Part shown: one piece after another, positions 62,560 through 64,000 of the stretch
Numbering within the stretch: position 1 is the first letter of the stretch
Layout: each line of letters begins with the position of its first letter
Assembly: GCF_014836595.1 (NCBI RefSeq)
Contig: NZ_JACSQO010000009.1
Span: forward strand, 62,001-126,000
Origin: Psychrobacillus faecigallinarum
GTDB lineage: Bacteria; Bacillota; Bacilli; Bacillales_A; Planococcaceae
Reading direction: 5' to 3'
Length of the DNA stretch: 64,000 bases
Notes under the pieces: model-generated
The model's input: only the letters and a program-made list of their open reading frames with translations
Database searches by the model: none
Told to the model about the DNA's origin: nothing
Made by a program: the position numbers and the translations under genes

Positions 62560-62949
62560 ATGTCAGTAATATCCCGAATTGCTTTAGCATTAGTCATTAT
62601 TGGTGCATTAAACTGGGGTTTAATCGGATTCTTTGAGTTTGATTTAGTAGCATCTATCTTCGGTGGACAAACTTCTGCGTTTGCTCGAGTAGTGTACGCA
62701 CTTGTTGGCTTGAGCGGAATAGCATGTATACCACTTCTGTTTGCACAAGAGGACGAACAAAAAAGTACGAGTTCTTCTAAAGACGGTAATCGTCAAGCAT
62801 ACAGAAATCTAAGCTATGATACGGAATTTGCAGAAGAAGAGGAAATTATTGTTGCAGCAGATCCACAAACTAAAGCTTCGACTGGTAATTCAACAACAAA
62901 CCCTCAAACGAATTATTATAAAAAAACTTCTAAGAAAAAGAAGAAATAA
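62560..62949 (+). CDS. DUF378 membrane protein with Lys-rich tail
   Basis: A 129-residue protein. Residues about 5-70 are the DUF378 domain (LALVIIGALNWGLIGFFEFDLVASIFG, VVYALVGLSGIACIPLLF), with two membrane helices. DUF378 proteins are usually about 75 residues; this one has an additional 55-residue polar tail, acidic in the middle (FAEEEEII) and ending in KKTSKKKKK. The role of the domain is unknown. The start follows AAGGAGGTGTTGGTCC. It is closed by the terminator at 62968. Confidence 0.85.
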   Translation: MSVISRIALALVIIGALNWGLIGFFEFDLVASIFGGQTSAFARVVYALVGLSGIACIPLLFAQEDEQKSTSSSKDGNRQAYRNLSYDTEFAEEEEIIVAADPQTKASTGNSTTNPQTNYYKKTSKKKKK

Positions 62950-62967
62950 TTCTGTATGAGAACTAGG

Positions 62968-63006
62968 AAAACTGACGAACGTTTTAACGTTCGTCAGTTT
63001 TTTTAT
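62968..63006 (+). terminator. terminator of the DUF378 gene
   Basis: AAACTGACGAACG/CGTTCGTCAGTTT perfect stem with a TTTTAA loop, followed by a T tract. Confidence 0.92.
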
Positions 63007-63080
63007 ATGCAAACAAAAGGATAATAGGAGCAAATAGCGAATATTAAAAGAAAGTAATTTGGCTTATATGGAGGAAAAAG

Positions 63081-63851
63081 ATGAATATTGAGTCATTGAA
63101 GATAAATAAAGAAAGCTGGGAAAAATCAGCAAAACGTTTTTATGGAAGAAACCCTCTTCCAGAGTATGGACCAATGGCCCCGCGTGAGGAGCAAATGAAT
63201 CTTTTTGGAAAAGTAGCAAATCTCAAAGTATTGGATATTGGCTGTGGAAGTGGCCATTCCTTGCTGTATATGGGAGAGAGAGGCGCTGGAGAGCTTTGGG
63301 GTATAGATCTATCGGAAAACCAGATTAACGCTGCAAAAACATTGTTAAAGAAACAAGGATTTTTAGTGAGATTATTCCAGTCACCAATGGAAACGAATCC
63401 TGGATTGCCACTAAACTATTTTGATGTAGTATATTCTATTTTTGCAATTGGTTGGACTACAGACTTAGATCAAACGTTAGAGAATGTCCATTCCTATTTA
63501 AAACCAGGAGGTATTTTTGTTTTTAGCTGGGAGCATCCTTTACATAGTAGAGTGAAACATGAAGAAGGAAGCTTTATTTTCAACAAATCCTATCAAGAGG
63601 AAGGTCCGTATGACCATGAATTTTGGGATACTCAAGCAATCATGCAACAATTTAAAGTTAGTACATATATCAATAAGCTTATAAACGCTGGTTTTAAAAT
63701 CGAAGAAGTTATAGAAGAGGTGTATTCGGAGGAGGAAGATTTACAACGCCATGTGAATAGATGGTACTCATTTGAAAAAGCACAGCTTATACCGACTACT
63801 CTCATTATTAAATGTAGTAAATTACAATTCGATGAAGAACTTGAAAAGTAG
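63081..63851 (+). CDS. class I SAM-dependent methyltransferase
   Basis: A 256-residue methyltransferase. The SAM site is VLDIGCGSGHSLLYM near residues 50-64, with the acidic residue in GIDLSENQI; later strands are YFDVVYSIFAIGWTTDL and GGIFVFSWEHPLHSR. The N-terminal SWEKSAKRFYGRNPLPEYGPMAPREEQMNL is shared with a group of Bacillales methyltransferases of unknown substrate. It starts behind TGGAGGAAAAAG. It lies just before the last repeat copy; no partner gene is visible. Confidence 0.85.
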   Translation: MNIESLKINKESWEKSAKRFYGRNPLPEYGPMAPREEQMNLFGKVANLKVLDIGCGSGHSLLYMGERGAGELWGIDLSENQINAAKTLLKKQGFLVRLFQSPMETNPGLPLNYFDVVYSIFAIGWTTDLDQTLENVHSYLKPGGIFVFSWEHPLHSRVKHEEGSFIFNKSYQEEGPYDHEFWDTQAIMQQFKVSTYINKLINAGFKIEEVIEEVYSEEEDLQRHVNRWYSFEKAQLIPTTLIIKCSKLQFDEELEK

Positions 63852-63906
63852 TAAGTTTAATATATAGAAAGATAGTCTTTCATTCTCAACCTTCTATTAT
63901 TTATTA

Positions 63907-64000
63907 ATTGAAGCGACAGGCGACTCCAATGTGATGAGTGAGACAGATAAGACATCACCATACAACGCGTATAGCTCCGGTGATGACTTATCGCTCTTCC
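63907..64000. repeat. dispersed structured repeat, copy D (cut by window end)
   Basis: GAAGCGACAGGCGACTCCAA, GTGAGACAGATAAGACATCA and GGTGATGACTTATCGCTC match copy B. GATAAGACATCACC can pair with GGTGATGACTTATC with one mismatch; the central part ACGCGT is kept. The right end lies outside the window. Confidence 0.8.

Overview
The window is low-GC DNA from a Gram-positive, endospore-former-type bacterium of the order Bacillales. The gene neighbourhood (hmoB, hemE-hemH, a TetR/YhgE pair, yhfH-lplJ, an acyl-CoA ligase of the LcfB type) follows the order of the yhg-yhf region of Bacillus subtilis. The strong AGGAGG ribosome binding sites, GTG/TTG starts and many Rho-independent hairpins also fit. 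The overall style, including the dispersed intergenic repeats, suggests a Psychrobacillus- or Lysinibacillus-like member of the Planococcaceae, but that is an inference. I saw no rRNA, tRNA, CRISPR, prophage or intact insertion sequence.

Layout. 0-4.3 kb: heme metabolism (HmoB heme oxygenase; HemE and HemH, with no HemY in between) and a YtkA-like lipoprotein. 4.3-7.2 kb: a TetR repressor and its probable target YhgE, with matching operators before both. 7.5-12.6 kb: esterase, acetyltransferase, flavin monooxygenase, YhfH, LplJ, then a 21-bp-period repeat array and a DUF3006 gene. 12.6-14.4 kb: NadR-like enzyme and PnuC (nicotinamide riboside salvage). 14.6-19.1 kb: a BceRSAB-type antimicrobial peptide sensing and detoxification module. 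19.2-28.9 kb: acyl-CoA ligase with a FadR box, S9 peptidase, a dispersed repeat element, an amino acid permease, FetAB-like exporter, a second 21-bp array, an MccF-like peptidase. 29.1-34.9 kb: SLC13-type permease, Nudix enzyme and the yrrT-luxS-mccA-mccB sulfur recycling operon. 35-43.3 kb: short-chain dehydrogenase, small enzymes, and an aminotransferase with a polar amino acid ABC transporter. 43.4-50.5 kb: DUF2262 and Nudix genes, a C39-like lipoprotein, and a second two-component/ABC module.

50.5-56.3 kb is the most interesting metabolic locus. A GntR-family regulator is divergent from a beta-hydroxyacid dehydrogenase, a DUF1537 acid-sugar kinase, a class II fructose-bisphosphate-type aldolase and a GntP-family permease. 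The order resembles the E. coli ygbJKLMN cluster for four-carbon acid sugars, except that one aldolase stands where YgbL and YgbM would be. The control region holds three ATACAA sites exactly 21 bp apart and a near-consensus CcpA cre site. 56.3-59.0 kb is a VanR-VanS-VanY-like operon without vanHAX. The window ends with an EamA transporter, an MscS channel, small proteins and a methyltransferase.

Two repeat systems run through the intergenic DNA. One is a pair of arrays with a 21-bp period built on GCAACACTT (11.8-12.2 kb and 26.9-27.2 kb). The other is a dispersed, structured element seen in four versions (23.0, 54.7, 59.1 and 63.9 kb), one of them sitting inside the acid-sugar cluster.
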